A program made the translations under genes and the position numbers. A stretch of 6,974 bases of DNA from an uncultured Prevotella sp. Lineage in GTDB: Bacteria > Bacteroidota > Bacteroidia > Bacteroidales > Bacteroidaceae. Of this stretch, positions 1 to 6,921 are shown piece by piece. The notes beneath the pieces were generated by a model. The model was not told the DNA's origin. It saw only the letters and a list, made by a program, of their open reading frames with translations, and did not search any database. The stretch covers positions 1 through 6,974 of the forward strand of contig CALZDK010000105.1 in NCBI GenBank assembly GCA_945637645.1, written 5' to 3'. The first letter of the stretch is position 1, and every line of letters starts with the position of its first letter.

Positions 1-857
1 AACAGGAGGAAAAGGAAAACGAGAAATGGCTGAAGGAACAGGAGAAGAAAAAGAAAAAGGGCGAAGCCTACGACTCCATAATGCCACTGAAACCTCTGGA
101 ACCGCAGATTAGTGGCGGAGGCACAATAACGCCGGAGCAAAACATCTTCTTCACCATGCCTACACCTCTGCAAAAATGCGATACGTCGGCAATTCACCTC
201 TACTCGAAGATAGACACACTGTGGTATAAGTCGAGGTTTGAATGGCTGCCCGTACCAGGAAACATAAAGAAGTTTGAACTGAGGGCGGAATGGCGTCCCG
301 ACATAGAATACAGTCTTGAAGTGGATTCGGCAGCGTTTGTGGACATCTATGGACTTGTGTCGAAATCGATAAAACAGGGCATAAAGGTGAGCTCCAACGA
401 TGAGTTTGGTTCACTGATAGTGAATGTGAGCGGACAGCGAGACTCCGCAACGGTGATTGTGCAGCTGCTCGGTTCGAACGACAACGTGCAGAAAGAGGCG
501 AAAGTGGTTGACGGAGCCGCGGAGTTCTTCTACCTGAAAGCAGGAAAATACTATCTGAAGGCGTTTGTGGACAACAACGGCAACGGACTATGGGACACGG
601 GCGACTACTATGCCGACCTGCAACCCGAAGATGTGTATTACTACCCGAAGGAGGTGGAATGTAAGGAGAAATGGGACATTACGATAGGATGGGACCTTAA
701 TGCCACACCAGTGGCAAGGCAAAAGCCGCAGGCCATAACGAAACAGAAGTCGGAACAGGAAAAGAAACTGCGCAACAGAAACGCCGACAGGGCTAAGGAG
801 CTCGGAATAGAATACAAGAGGGAAATAAACACCATTAAGAACAAAGTATTAAAGTAA
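1..857 (+). CDS. Ig-like domain envelope protein, C-terminal part (5' end outside window)
   Basis: The reading frame is open from base 3 without a stop, so the ATG at 81 is probably internal and the gene begins upstream. About 284 residues are visible. In order they are: a Lys/Glu-rich stretch (visible residues 1-23), a beta-rich region, a segment with DSAAFVDIYGLVS (about 108-120) that resembles the end of an Ig-like (Big_5-type) repeat, a second beta domain starting near FGSLIVNVSG, a loop DNNGNGLWDTGD (about 190-201), a QPEDVYYYP motif, and a charged tail rich in Lys, Arg and Glu. This layout matches, from memory, the C-terminal half of Ig-like domain proteins common in Bacteroidales, usually exported and of unknown role. 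No signal peptide can be seen because the N-terminus is missing. The stop codon overlaps the start of the DUF3108 gene by one base, implying co-transcription and translational coupling. The family call is fairly good; the function is unknown. Confidence 0.7.
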   Translation, partial: QEEKENEKWLKEQEKKKKKGEAYDSIMPLKPLEPQISGGGTITPEQNIFFTMPTPLQKCDTSAIHLYSKIDTLWYKSRFEWLPVPGNIKKFELRAEWRPDIEYSLEVDSAAFVDIYGLVSKSIKQGIKVSSNDEFGSLIVNVSGQRDSATVIVQLLGSNDNVQKEAKVVDGAAEFFYLKAGKYYLKAFVDNNGNGLWDTGDYYADLQPEDVYYYPKEVECKEKWDITIGWDLNATPVARQKPQAITKQKSEQEKKLRNRNADRAKELGIEYKREINTIKNKVLK

Positions 858-1669
858 TGAACATGAAACACATGATGCTGGCGGTGATGATGCTGCTCTC
901 ATCGATCACCGCATCCGCACAATGCGGAATTGAGAACACAGCCTTCAAATCGGGCGAGTATCTGTCGTACGACCTCTATTTCAACTGGAAGTTCGTATGG
1001 GTGAAGGTTGGAACGGCATCGATGAGCACAGTGCAGTCGCGCTATAACGGGAAACCAGCTTGGCGCAGTAGTCTCACGACACGAAGCAACAGCAAACTCG
1101 ACAAGATATTCACACTGCGCGACACGTTGCTCTCGTATTGCACAACAGACCTCGCCCCGCTCTATTTCCGAAAGGGAGCAAGGGAAGGCGACCGCTACTA
1201 TGTGGACGAGATATGGTATTCTTACCCCAACACCAACTGCCACCTGAAGCAGCATCGCATTGAGAACAGCGGCGAACATGTGTGGAAACAGTCGGAATAT
1301 CAGGACTGCATCTACGACATGATGAGCATCTTCCTGAGGGCACGAAACTTCGACGCGTCGAAATTCAAGGTGGGACAAAATGTGCCGATGCCTATCAGCG
1401 ACGCAAAGCGACTCTCAAACTCTTGGCTGAAATACCAAGGCAAGGAGACCTTTGAGATGGAGGACACGAAACAGAAATTCCGTTGTCTCGTTTTCTCGTT
1501 CATAGAGCGTGAGGACGGAAAGAACCACGAACTGATACGCTTCTACATCACCGACGACGCAAACCACATACCGGTGCGTCTCGACATGTTCCTCAGCTTC
1601 GGATCGGCAAAGGCGTTCCTCAAGGGATATAAGGGAGTGAGAAACCCGATGACCTCGAAAGTGAAATAA
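857..1669 (+). CDS. DUF3108 domain-containing secreted protein
   Basis: This is a 270-residue protein with an N-terminal signal peptide: Lys4 and His5, a hydrophobic core at about 6-17, and a likely signal peptidase I site ASA|Q after residue 21. The mature part fits the Bacteroidetes DUF3108 family. Recognisable segments are FKSGEYLSYDLYFNWKFVWV (about 30-49), a WYSYP segment, DCIYDMMSIFLRAR (about 150-163), and near the C-terminus PVRLDMFLSFGSAKAFLKG. Length is normal and nothing appears broken. The product is expected in the periplasm or at the outer membrane; no enzymatic activity is established for the family as far as I know. Cys23 lies just after the predicted cleavage site, but Gln precedes it, so it is not a lipobox. 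The start at 857 overlaps the previous stop (TAATG); an ATG at 863 would also leave a working signal peptide. It is probably co-transcribed with the Ig-like protein gene and perhaps the lipoprotein gene 31 bases downstream. Confidence 0.85.
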   Translation: MNMKHMMLAVMMLLSSITASAQCGIENTAFKSGEYLSYDLYFNWKFVWVKVGTASMSTVQSRYNGKPAWRSSLTTRSNSKLDKIFTLRDTLLSYCTTDLAPLYFRKGAREGDRYYVDEIWYSYPNTNCHLKQHRIENSGEHVWKQSEYQDCIYDMMSIFLRARNFDASKFKVGQNVPMPISDAKRLSNSWLKYQGKETFEMEDTKQKFRCLVFSFIEREDGKNHELIRFYITDDANHIPVRLDMFLSFGSAKAFLKGYKGVRNPMTSKVK

Positions 1670-1700
1670 GCGAAGCGGACACTTGAAGACCCTGACAGCG

Positions 1701-2597
1701 ATGAGGCTACACCTTATATTATTATATATGGTGGCGTCGGTAGTGGTGGCGTGCTCCTACATAGACCCTGTGGAAGACTCTTCGACAGGCAACGAGGAAG
1801 GTGGAATGACGAAGATTGCCGTGGAATGTCAGGCGGAGGCACAGCCCCAACAATGGCATTTCAGGGTTGTTGACACCAACGACTCTACAAAATATCTCTA
1901 CAACGAGAGTGGGAGTGTCAGCATAGAAGGTGAGATGCTGTCAGTGTTGGTTTACAACTCCGACGCTGAGAACATCGATATGGCAGAGGACAAGGAGAGC
2001 AACACCACAACAGCAAAGGCAAAGAGGACAGACGCCATACAGCTCAAAAACGGCAAACCTGTTGCCCTGATGCCCGACAAACTCTTCTCGGAATATAGGG
2101 AACTGGATCCGTCGGAAACCTACAAGAGTATTGTTCTCTCACCGGAATCCCGCATTAAGACATACCCGCTGAGGCTGGAACTGACTACGAAAGGCGCTAT
2201 CGTGACAGGCTGCAAGACAGCACTGATAGACGGAATGGCGGAGTCGATTAAACTCAACACGCTGACGCTTTCAGACAACGATGTTGCGTTGGCAGTGCCG
2301 TTGTGGCTTGACGACACCTTGGAAAGCGACGGAAACCCGACGACGACAGCCATTGGGAGAATAACGACATTCGGCAGGGCAACGGCAAGCATTTCCTGCA
2401 CAATGTTCCTGACAATACAACTGGAAAACGGAGCGGAGAAAACCGTTTCCATAGACATGACAGACGACATAGGAGAGGAAACCGAAGGCCACGAGATAGT
2501 AAAACGTGTTGTCATAGACTGCACCGATAATGGTGGAAACACATTCCCGGTGACCGTGGATGAAAGGGAAACAGAGAATACTCATGTCAACTTATAG
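1701..2597 (+). CDS. DUF5119-like lipoprotein (FimB/Mfa2-like)
   Basis: The predicted protein has 298 residues. I chose the ATG at 1701 because it directly begins a lipoprotein signal peptide: Arg2, a hydrophobic stretch, then lipobox V-V-A-C with Cys18 as the lipidated residue. A TTG at 1683 would add six residues and is less likely. After Cys18 comes an acidic, low-complexity linker (Asp22, Glu25, Asp26, Glu32, Glu33), then a beta-rich body. The order of features resembles DUF5119 and related FimB/Mfa2-type proteins: an early strand ending in SVLVYNSDAENI, a mid-protein LIDGMAESIKLNT segment, an ITTFGRA segment, a VSIDMTDDIG segment, and a C-terminal GGNTFPVTVDERE. The family assignment is from pattern memory, not a search. 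Such proteins are usually anchored in the outer membrane, some as fimbrial anchor or accessory subunits, but no fimbrillin gene is visible here, so a fimbrial role is unproven. The gene follows the DUF3108 gene by 31 bases and is probably in the same operon. Confidence 0.65.
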   Translation: MRLHLILLYMVASVVVACSYIDPVEDSSTGNEEGGMTKIAVECQAEAQPQQWHFRVVDTNDSTKYLYNESGSVSIEGEMLSVLVYNSDAENIDMAEDKESNTTTAKAKRTDAIQLKNGKPVALMPDKLFSEYRELDPSETYKSIVLSPESRIKTYPLRLELTTKGAIVTGCKTALIDGMAESIKLNTLTLSDNDVALAVPLWLDDTLESDGNPTTTAIGRITTFGRATASISCTMFLTIQLENGAEKTVSIDMTDDIGEETEGHEIVKRVVIDCTDNGGNTFPVTVDERETENTHVNL

Positions 2598-2660
2598 ACT
2601 TATGGCTGTGGAAAAAGAAAAAATTATCGGCAAAACGTCCGTAGTATGAGTTTTTTTCTG

Positions 2661-2668
2661 TAACTTTG
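2661..2668 (+). promoter_or_regulatory. Bacteroidetes -7 promoter box ahead of miaB
   Basis: TAACTTTG matches the Bacteroidetes -7 consensus TAnnTTTG exactly and lies 25 bases before the miaB ATG, giving an expected leader of about 20 bases. The matching upstream TTTG (-33) element is not evident at the usual spacing; a run of seven T (2651-2657) lies just upstream of the box. It separates the envelope genes from the miaB unit and likely drives miaB, the ABC exporter and the acyltransferase. Confidence 0.65.
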
Positions 2669-2693
2669 CACGCAAATTACAAACTGTTTGACA

Positions 2694-4016
2694 ATGAAGA
2701 AATTATATATCGAGACCTATGGGTGCCAAATGAACGTGGCAGACTCGGAGGTTGTTGCGTCGGTGATGAAAATGGCAGGATATGACACCTGCGACGACAT
2801 CAGCGAGGCAAATGCCGTGTTTCTAAACACCTGCTCTGTGCGCGACAATGCCGAGCAGAAGATATACAACCGCCTCGACACACTCAACGCGGAGAGGAAG
2901 AAAGGAAGGAAACTGATTCTCGGAGTGCTTGGCTGCATGGCGGAGAGAGTGAGGGAAGACCTGCTTCAAAACCACCATGCCGACCTCGTGGCAGGTCCTG
3001 ACTCGTATCTCTCGCTTCCTGACCTCATAGCACAGGCAGAGACAGGACACAAGGCAATAAACATAGAACTCTCTACCACGGAGACATATAAGGACATAGT
3101 GCCACAACGACTCCACGGAGCCAAGATAGGAGGTTTTGTCAGCATAATGCGAGGCTGCAACAACTTCTGCCACTACTGTATAGTGCCATACACAAGGGGA
3201 AGGGAGAGAAGCCGCGACTTGGAGAGCATACTGCGTGAGGTGCGCGACCTGCGCGACCGTGGATATAAGGAAGTGACACTGTTGGGACAGAATGTCAACT
3301 CCTACTCCTACATGGACAATGAGACAGGCGAAAGCATCGGTTTCCCCGCATTGCTGCGCACAGTGGCAAACGAGGTGCCTGAGATGAGAATACGATTCAC
3401 CACATCGCACCCAAAGGACATGAGCGACGAGACACTACATGTCATTGCCGAAACACCAAACATCTGCAAGCACATACACCTGCCTGTACAGAGCGGAAGC
3501 GACAGGATACTGAAACTGATGAACAGGAAATACACTCGCGAGTGGTATCTTGACCGTGTGGCTGCCATACGACGCATAATACCCGACTGCGGACTATCCA
3601 CCGACATTTTCGTGGGGTACCATAGCGAGACCGAAGAGGACCACCAGATGTCGCTGCAGCTGATGCGTGAGGTGGGCTACGACTCCGCATTCATGTTCAA
3701 ATATTCGGAGCGCCCAGGCACCTACGCGTCGAAACATCTGCCCGACGACGTGCCGGAGGACGTGAAGATAAGAAGGCTGAACGAGCTGATACACCTGCAG
3801 ACAGAGATGTCGGCACTTGCCAACAAGCGAGACGAGGGCAAGGAGTATGACGTGCTGGTGGAAGGATTCAGCAAACGCTCACGCGAACAGCTGTGCGGAC
3901 GAACCGAACAGAACAAGATGGTGGTGTTCGACAAGGGCAACCACCATATCGGTGAGACCGTGAGGGTGAGAATAACAGGAAGCTCAAGCGCAACACTATT
4001 CGGGGAAGAGGCATGA
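2694..4016 (+). CDS. miaB: tRNA-2-methylthio-N6-dimethylallyladenosine synthase MiaB
   Basis: This radical SAM enzyme adds a methylthio group to N6-isopentenyladenosine at position 37 of tRNAs reading codons that begin with U, which stabilises codon pairing. The 440-residue protein has the full architecture. The N-terminal methylthiotransferase domain (about 2-117) carries cluster-binding Cys11 (YGCQMN), Cys47 (NTCSVR) and Cys81 (GCMAER). The radical SAM domain (about 145-372) has the CxxxCxxC motif at Cys155, Cys159 and Cys162 (GCNNFCHYC). The C-terminal TRAM domain (about 375-438) probably binds tRNA. Two [4Fe-4S] clusters are therefore expected, and length and cysteine spacing match E. coli MiaB closely, favouring MiaB over MtaB or RimO. 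I chose the ATG at 2694; a TTG two codons upstream is in frame but gives an atypical MTMKK start. The segment VGYHSETEED replaces the more usual GFPGETEED. The stop overlaps the ABC exporter start by four bases (ATGA). Confidence 0.97.
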   Translation: MKKLYIETYGCQMNVADSEVVASVMKMAGYDTCDDISEANAVFLNTCSVRDNAEQKIYNRLDTLNAERKKGRKLILGVLGCMAERVREDLLQNHHADLVAGPDSYLSLPDLIAQAETGHKAINIELSTTETYKDIVPQRLHGAKIGGFVSIMRGCNNFCHYCIVPYTRGRERSRDLESILREVRDLRDRGYKEVTLLGQNVNSYSYMDNETGESIGFPALLRTVANEVPEMRIRFTTSHPKDMSDETLHVIAETPNICKHIHLPVQSGSDRILKLMNRKYTREWYLDRVAAIRRIIPDCGLSTDIFVGYHSETEEDHQMSLQLMREVGYDSAFMFKYSERPGTYASKHLPDDVPEDVKIRRLNELIHLQTEMSALANKRDEGKEYDVLVEGFSKRSREQLCGRTEQNKMVVFDKGNHHIGETVRVRITGSSSATLFGEEA

Positions 4017-5845
4017 AGGAGTTTATTAAGGTGCTAAGGCGGTTCGTTCCGCCCTACAAGAGATATTTGGTATGGTCGGTGGTGTTCAACATACTGTCGG
4101 CAATACTGAACATCTTCTCGTTCATGGCTATTATCCCCATATTGCAGATTCTGTTCCAGACAGGAGATGCCGAGACACCAAGGCAGCTGATGGAGTGGAG
4201 CTGGGACAACCTGCAAGAGGCTTTCACCAACAATGCCAACTACTACATCGGCAAACTAATAGCCGACATAGGACCGACGACGACACTTCTGGTGATAGGG
4301 CTGTTCCTCGCCTTGATGACATTCCTGAAGACAGGTGCCTATTTCCTTTCTTCGGCAACAATAATACCTATCAGGACAGGAGTGGTGCGCGACATAAGAA
4401 ACCAACTCTATAAGAAAATTACGTCGCTGCCCCTTGGCTTCTTCTCAGAGGAGCGCAAGGGCGACATTATTGCAAGAATGAGCGGTGACGTGGCGGAAGT
4501 GGAGAACTCCATAATGTCGTCGTTAGACATGCTGTTTAAAAACCCGGTGCTCATAATAGCCTACTTCTCGGCACTCATCGTAATATCGTGGCAGTTGACA
4601 CTGTTCACCCTTGTCTTCGTGCCGATAATGGGATGGTTTATGGGAATGGTGGGCAGGAAACTTAAGCAGAACTCCATAAAGGCACAGGCTCTATGGAGCG
4701 ACACCATGAGCCAAGTGGAGGAAACCCTTGGAGGACTGCGCATAGTGAAGGCTTTCTGCGCCGAGGAAAAGATGAACAAGCGTTTCGACAGCATAAACAG
4801 CCAGTATCGTAACGACATAATGAGGGTGAACATAAGGCAGCAGATGGCACACCCCATGAGCGAGTTCCTCGGCACGGTGATGATAGTTATCGTGTTGTGG
4901 TTTGGCGGTATGCTCGTGCTTTCAGACAATGCCACACTCTCCGGCCCAACGTTCATCTACTATCTCGTGATGCTCTACAGCATCATTAATCCCCTGAAGG
5001 AATTTTCCAAGGCGGGCTACAACATACCGAAGGGTCTTGCCTCGATGGAGCGCATCGACAAGATTCTCAACTCCGAGAACAATATCCGCGAGAAGGAGAA
5101 TCCTAAGATCATAAAGGAATTTAAACATCGGATAGAGTTCCGCGACGTTTCGTTCAAGTACGACAAGAAATGGATCCTGCGCCACATAAACCTCACGATA
5201 GAAAAAGGGAAGACAATAGCCCTTGTGGGACAGAGCGGAGGCGGAAAGTCAACACTCGTCGATCTTATACCCCGCTACTATGACGTGCAGGAGGGAGAGG
5301 TGCTCATTGACGGCATAAACGTGAAGGACCTTGGAATACACGACCTGCGCCAGCTGATAGGAAACGTGAACCAGGAGGCTATTCTCTTCAACGATTCGTT
5401 CCGAAACAACATCGCCTTTGGAGTGGAAGACGCAACAGACGAGCAGATTGCCGAGGCGGCACGCATAGCAAACGCCTACGACTTCATTATGGAGTCGGAA
5501 AACAAGATGGACACGAACATCGGCGACCGTGGAAGCAGGCTTTCCGGAGGACAACGGCAAAGGGTGAGCATAGCGCGCGCCATTCTCAAGAATCCACCTA
5601 TACTCATACTCGACGAAGCCACCTCGGCACTCGACACAGAGAGTGAGAGACTGGTGCAGGATGCCCTTGAGCGACTGATGAAGACGCGAACCACGGTGGC
5701 CATTGCCCACCGACTTTCCACAATAAAGAGTGCCGACGAGATATGCGTCATCCACGAGGGAGAGATTGTGGAGCGCGGCACACATGAGGAGCTGCTTGCC
5801 CTGAACGGCTATTACAAACGCCTTAACGACATGCAGAGCCTATGA
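4013..5845 (+). CDS. MsbA-like ABC exporter, fused permease and ATPase
   Basis: This 610-residue half-transporter should work as a homodimer in the inner membrane. The N-terminal part (about 17-330) has roughly six hydrophobic segments, near 17-45, 88-115, 172-190, 190-212, 285-303 and 311-328, as in type I ABC exporters. The ATPase domain (about 372-605) has every expected motif: A-loop Tyr383, Walker A GQSGGGKST (406-414, Lys412), Q-loop Gln454, signature LSGGQ (510-514), Walker B ending in Asp534 with catalytic Glu535, D-loop SALD, and H-loop His566. It looks fully functional. Overall form is that of MsbA/lipid flippases, and the acyltransferase gene overlapping its 3' end supports lipid A or another lipid as substrate. 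This is inference: the same fold also exports peptides and drugs, so I give no gene symbol. The start overlaps the miaB stop (ATGA), and an A/G-rich stretch (4002-4011) precedes it, so translation is probably coupled. Confidence 0.9.
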   Translation: MKEFIKVLRRFVPPYKRYLVWSVVFNILSAILNIFSFMAIIPILQILFQTGDAETPRQLMEWSWDNLQEAFTNNANYYIGKLIADIGPTTTLLVIGLFLALMTFLKTGAYFLSSATIIPIRTGVVRDIRNQLYKKITSLPLGFFSEERKGDIIARMSGDVAEVENSIMSSLDMLFKNPVLIIAYFSALIVISWQLTLFTLVFVPIMGWFMGMVGRKLKQNSIKAQALWSDTMSQVEETLGGLRIVKAFCAEEKMNKRFDSINSQYRNDIMRVNIRQQMAHPMSEFLGTVMIVIVLWFGGMLVLSDNATLSGPTFIYYLVMLYSIINPLKEFSKAGYNIPKGLASMERIDKILNSENNIREKENPKIIKEFKHRIEFRDVSFKYDKKWILRHINLTIEKGKTIALVGQSGGGKSTLVDLIPRYYDVQEGEVLIDGINVKDLGIHDLRQLIGNVNQEAILFNDSFRNNIAFGVEDATDEQIAEAARIANAYDFIMESENKMDTNIGDRGSRLSGGQRQRVSIARAILKNPPILILDEATSALDTESERLVQDALERLMKTRTTVAIAHRLSTIKSADEICVIHEGEIVERGTHEELLALNGYYKRLNDMQSL

Positions 5846-6822
5846 TGCGACTGGTTTATCTGTTGGTCTTCGGACTCTTATATTTGCTCTCGTTTCTGCC
5901 TCTGAGGGCGCTGTATGTAATATCCGACGGTTTCTATTGCATGGTCTATTTTCTCGTGGGCTATCGCCGGCGATTGGTCAGAAGGCATCTCGCCGACTGT
6001 TTCCCGGAGAAGGATGAGGCTGAGCGAAGGAAGATAGAGCGGGGCTTCTACCACTGGTTCTGCGACTATCTCGTGGAAACGATAAAACTCTTCTCCATGA
6101 GCGAGAGACAGATACGCCGGAGAATGGTTTTTGAAGGGCACGAGGCAATTAATGCTGACTTTTCCAAAGGGCAATCAGTAGGATTGTATCTTGGTCACTA
6201 CTGCAACTGGGAATGGATAACCTCGCTGCCGCTATGGACAAGTCCGGAGGGCAAGTGTGCGCAAATATACCATCCGCTTGAGAACGTATGGTTCGACCGA
6301 CTTTTCCTTCGACTCCGCGAACGTTTCGGGGCAAAGTGCATTCCTATGGCGGAGACACTGCGCAGACTGGTCGGCTACAGGAAGGAGGGACAACCAATAG
6401 TGCTTGGCTACATCTCTGACCAGATTCCGTTCTGGAACAATATCCACCATTGGCTCGACTTCTTACACCACGACACTCCAGTATTGACAGGTGCCGAGCG
6501 ACTTATGCGACAGTTGGGCGAATCGGTGTATTTTGCCGACATAAGCCGACCTCGAAGAGGCTACTATGTATGCCGATTCGTGAAGATGGCAGACAACGCA
6601 TCAAAGACGGTGGAAAAGGGGACAACCAACCAATGGCCGCTCACTGACAGGTATTTCCAGATGCTTGAGGAATGTATAAGACGACAGCCGGAATGTTACC
6701 TCTGGACACACAATCGCTGGAAGCGAACCCACGAGGAATACAACATCAGGCTTGACAAGGAAACAGGACGTGTTGACCTTGGCGACCTTGAAGAAATAAA
6801 AAGAAGGAAGGGGTTGATTTGA
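5842..6822 (+). CDS. LpxL/HtrB-family lipid A (lysophospholipid) acyltransferase
   Basis: The 326-residue protein fits the bacterial lipid A acyltransferase family (LpxL/HtrB/LpxM type), which transfers an acyl chain from acyl-ACP to the lipid A precursor on the cytoplasmic face of the inner membrane. An N-terminal hydrophobic segment (about 3-27) would anchor it, followed by a basic region (YRRRLVRRHL, 41-50). The catalytic HX4E motif is present as His119 and Glu124 in GHYCNWEW; Cys121 stands where enterobacterial enzymes often have Gly. Other family segments are YISDQIP (190-196) and the C-terminal WTHNRWK (288-294). Length is normal for the family. The start overlaps the ABC exporter stop by four bases (ATGA); ATG at 5845 is an equally plausible start, differing by one Met. 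Coupling to an MsbA-like exporter suggests acylation followed by flipping. Members also occur in other lipid pathways, so the exact acceptor is unproven. Confidence 0.88.
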   Translation: MMRLVYLLVFGLLYLLSFLPLRALYVISDGFYCMVYFLVGYRRRLVRRHLADCFPEKDEAERRKIERGFYHWFCDYLVETIKLFSMSERQIRRRMVFEGHEAINADFSKGQSVGLYLGHYCNWEWITSLPLWTSPEGKCAQIYHPLENVWFDRLFLRLRERFGAKCIPMAETLRRLVGYRKEGQPIVLGYISDQIPFWNNIHHWLDFLHHDTPVLTGAERLMRQLGESVYFADISRPRRGYYVCRFVKMADNASKTVEKGTTNQWPLTDRYFQMLEECIRRQPECYLWTHNRWKRTHEEYNIRLDKETGRVDLGDLEEIKRRKGLI

Positions 6823-6874
6823 TAATAAAAGTTAATAAAGGAAAACAATTAGTACATGGTCTGCATTAAATAAG

Positions 6875-6882
6875 TAACTTTG
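6875..6882 (+). promoter_or_regulatory. Bacteroidetes -7 promoter box ahead of metK
   Basis: TAACTTTG is an exact match to TAnnTTTG, 39 bases before the metK ATG, implying a leader of about 35 bases. Only a weak -33 candidate (TTAG at 6849-6852) is visible upstream. The box sits in a 99-base AT-rich gap after the acyltransferase gene and is followed by the same GCA-type context as the miaB box (TAACTTTGCA in both). No hairpin terminator for the upstream operon was recognised in this gap. Confidence 0.65.
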
Positions 6883-6921
6883 CAGTCTAATTCATTTCTA
6901 TAATATAAACAATATTGAGTT

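Noticed and set aside
2590..2605. Short tandem repeat ACTTATAG/ACTTATGG across the lipoprotein stop codon
   Set aside because: Two imperfect 8-base copies in AT-rich sequence are expected by chance, and no link to an attachment site or mobile element is visible.
2580..2657. Possible terminator: ACTCAT (2580-2585) and ATGAGT (2646-2651) followed by a T-run
   Set aside because: The arms are only six bases with a loop of about 60 bases, and the T-run leads straight into the promoter box. The pairing could easily be chance.
2823..3410. Long open frame on the minus strand (195 codons) inside miaB
   Set aside because: It lies wholly antisense to a clear miaB gene, and its translation shows no recognisable domain. 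Similar antisense frames at 899-1378 and 5249-5785 are likewise by-products of codon usage in the real genes.
4072..4413. Alternative plus-strand frame of 113 codons inside the ABC exporter gene
   Set aside because: It overlaps the exporter's first membrane segments in another frame, and its translation has no domain resemblance. The exporter frame is unambiguous.
6883..6921. Possible SAM riboswitch in the metK leader
   Set aside because: After the promoter box only about 35 bases remain before the ATG, too short for the common SAM riboswitch classes, and no stem pairing was seen.
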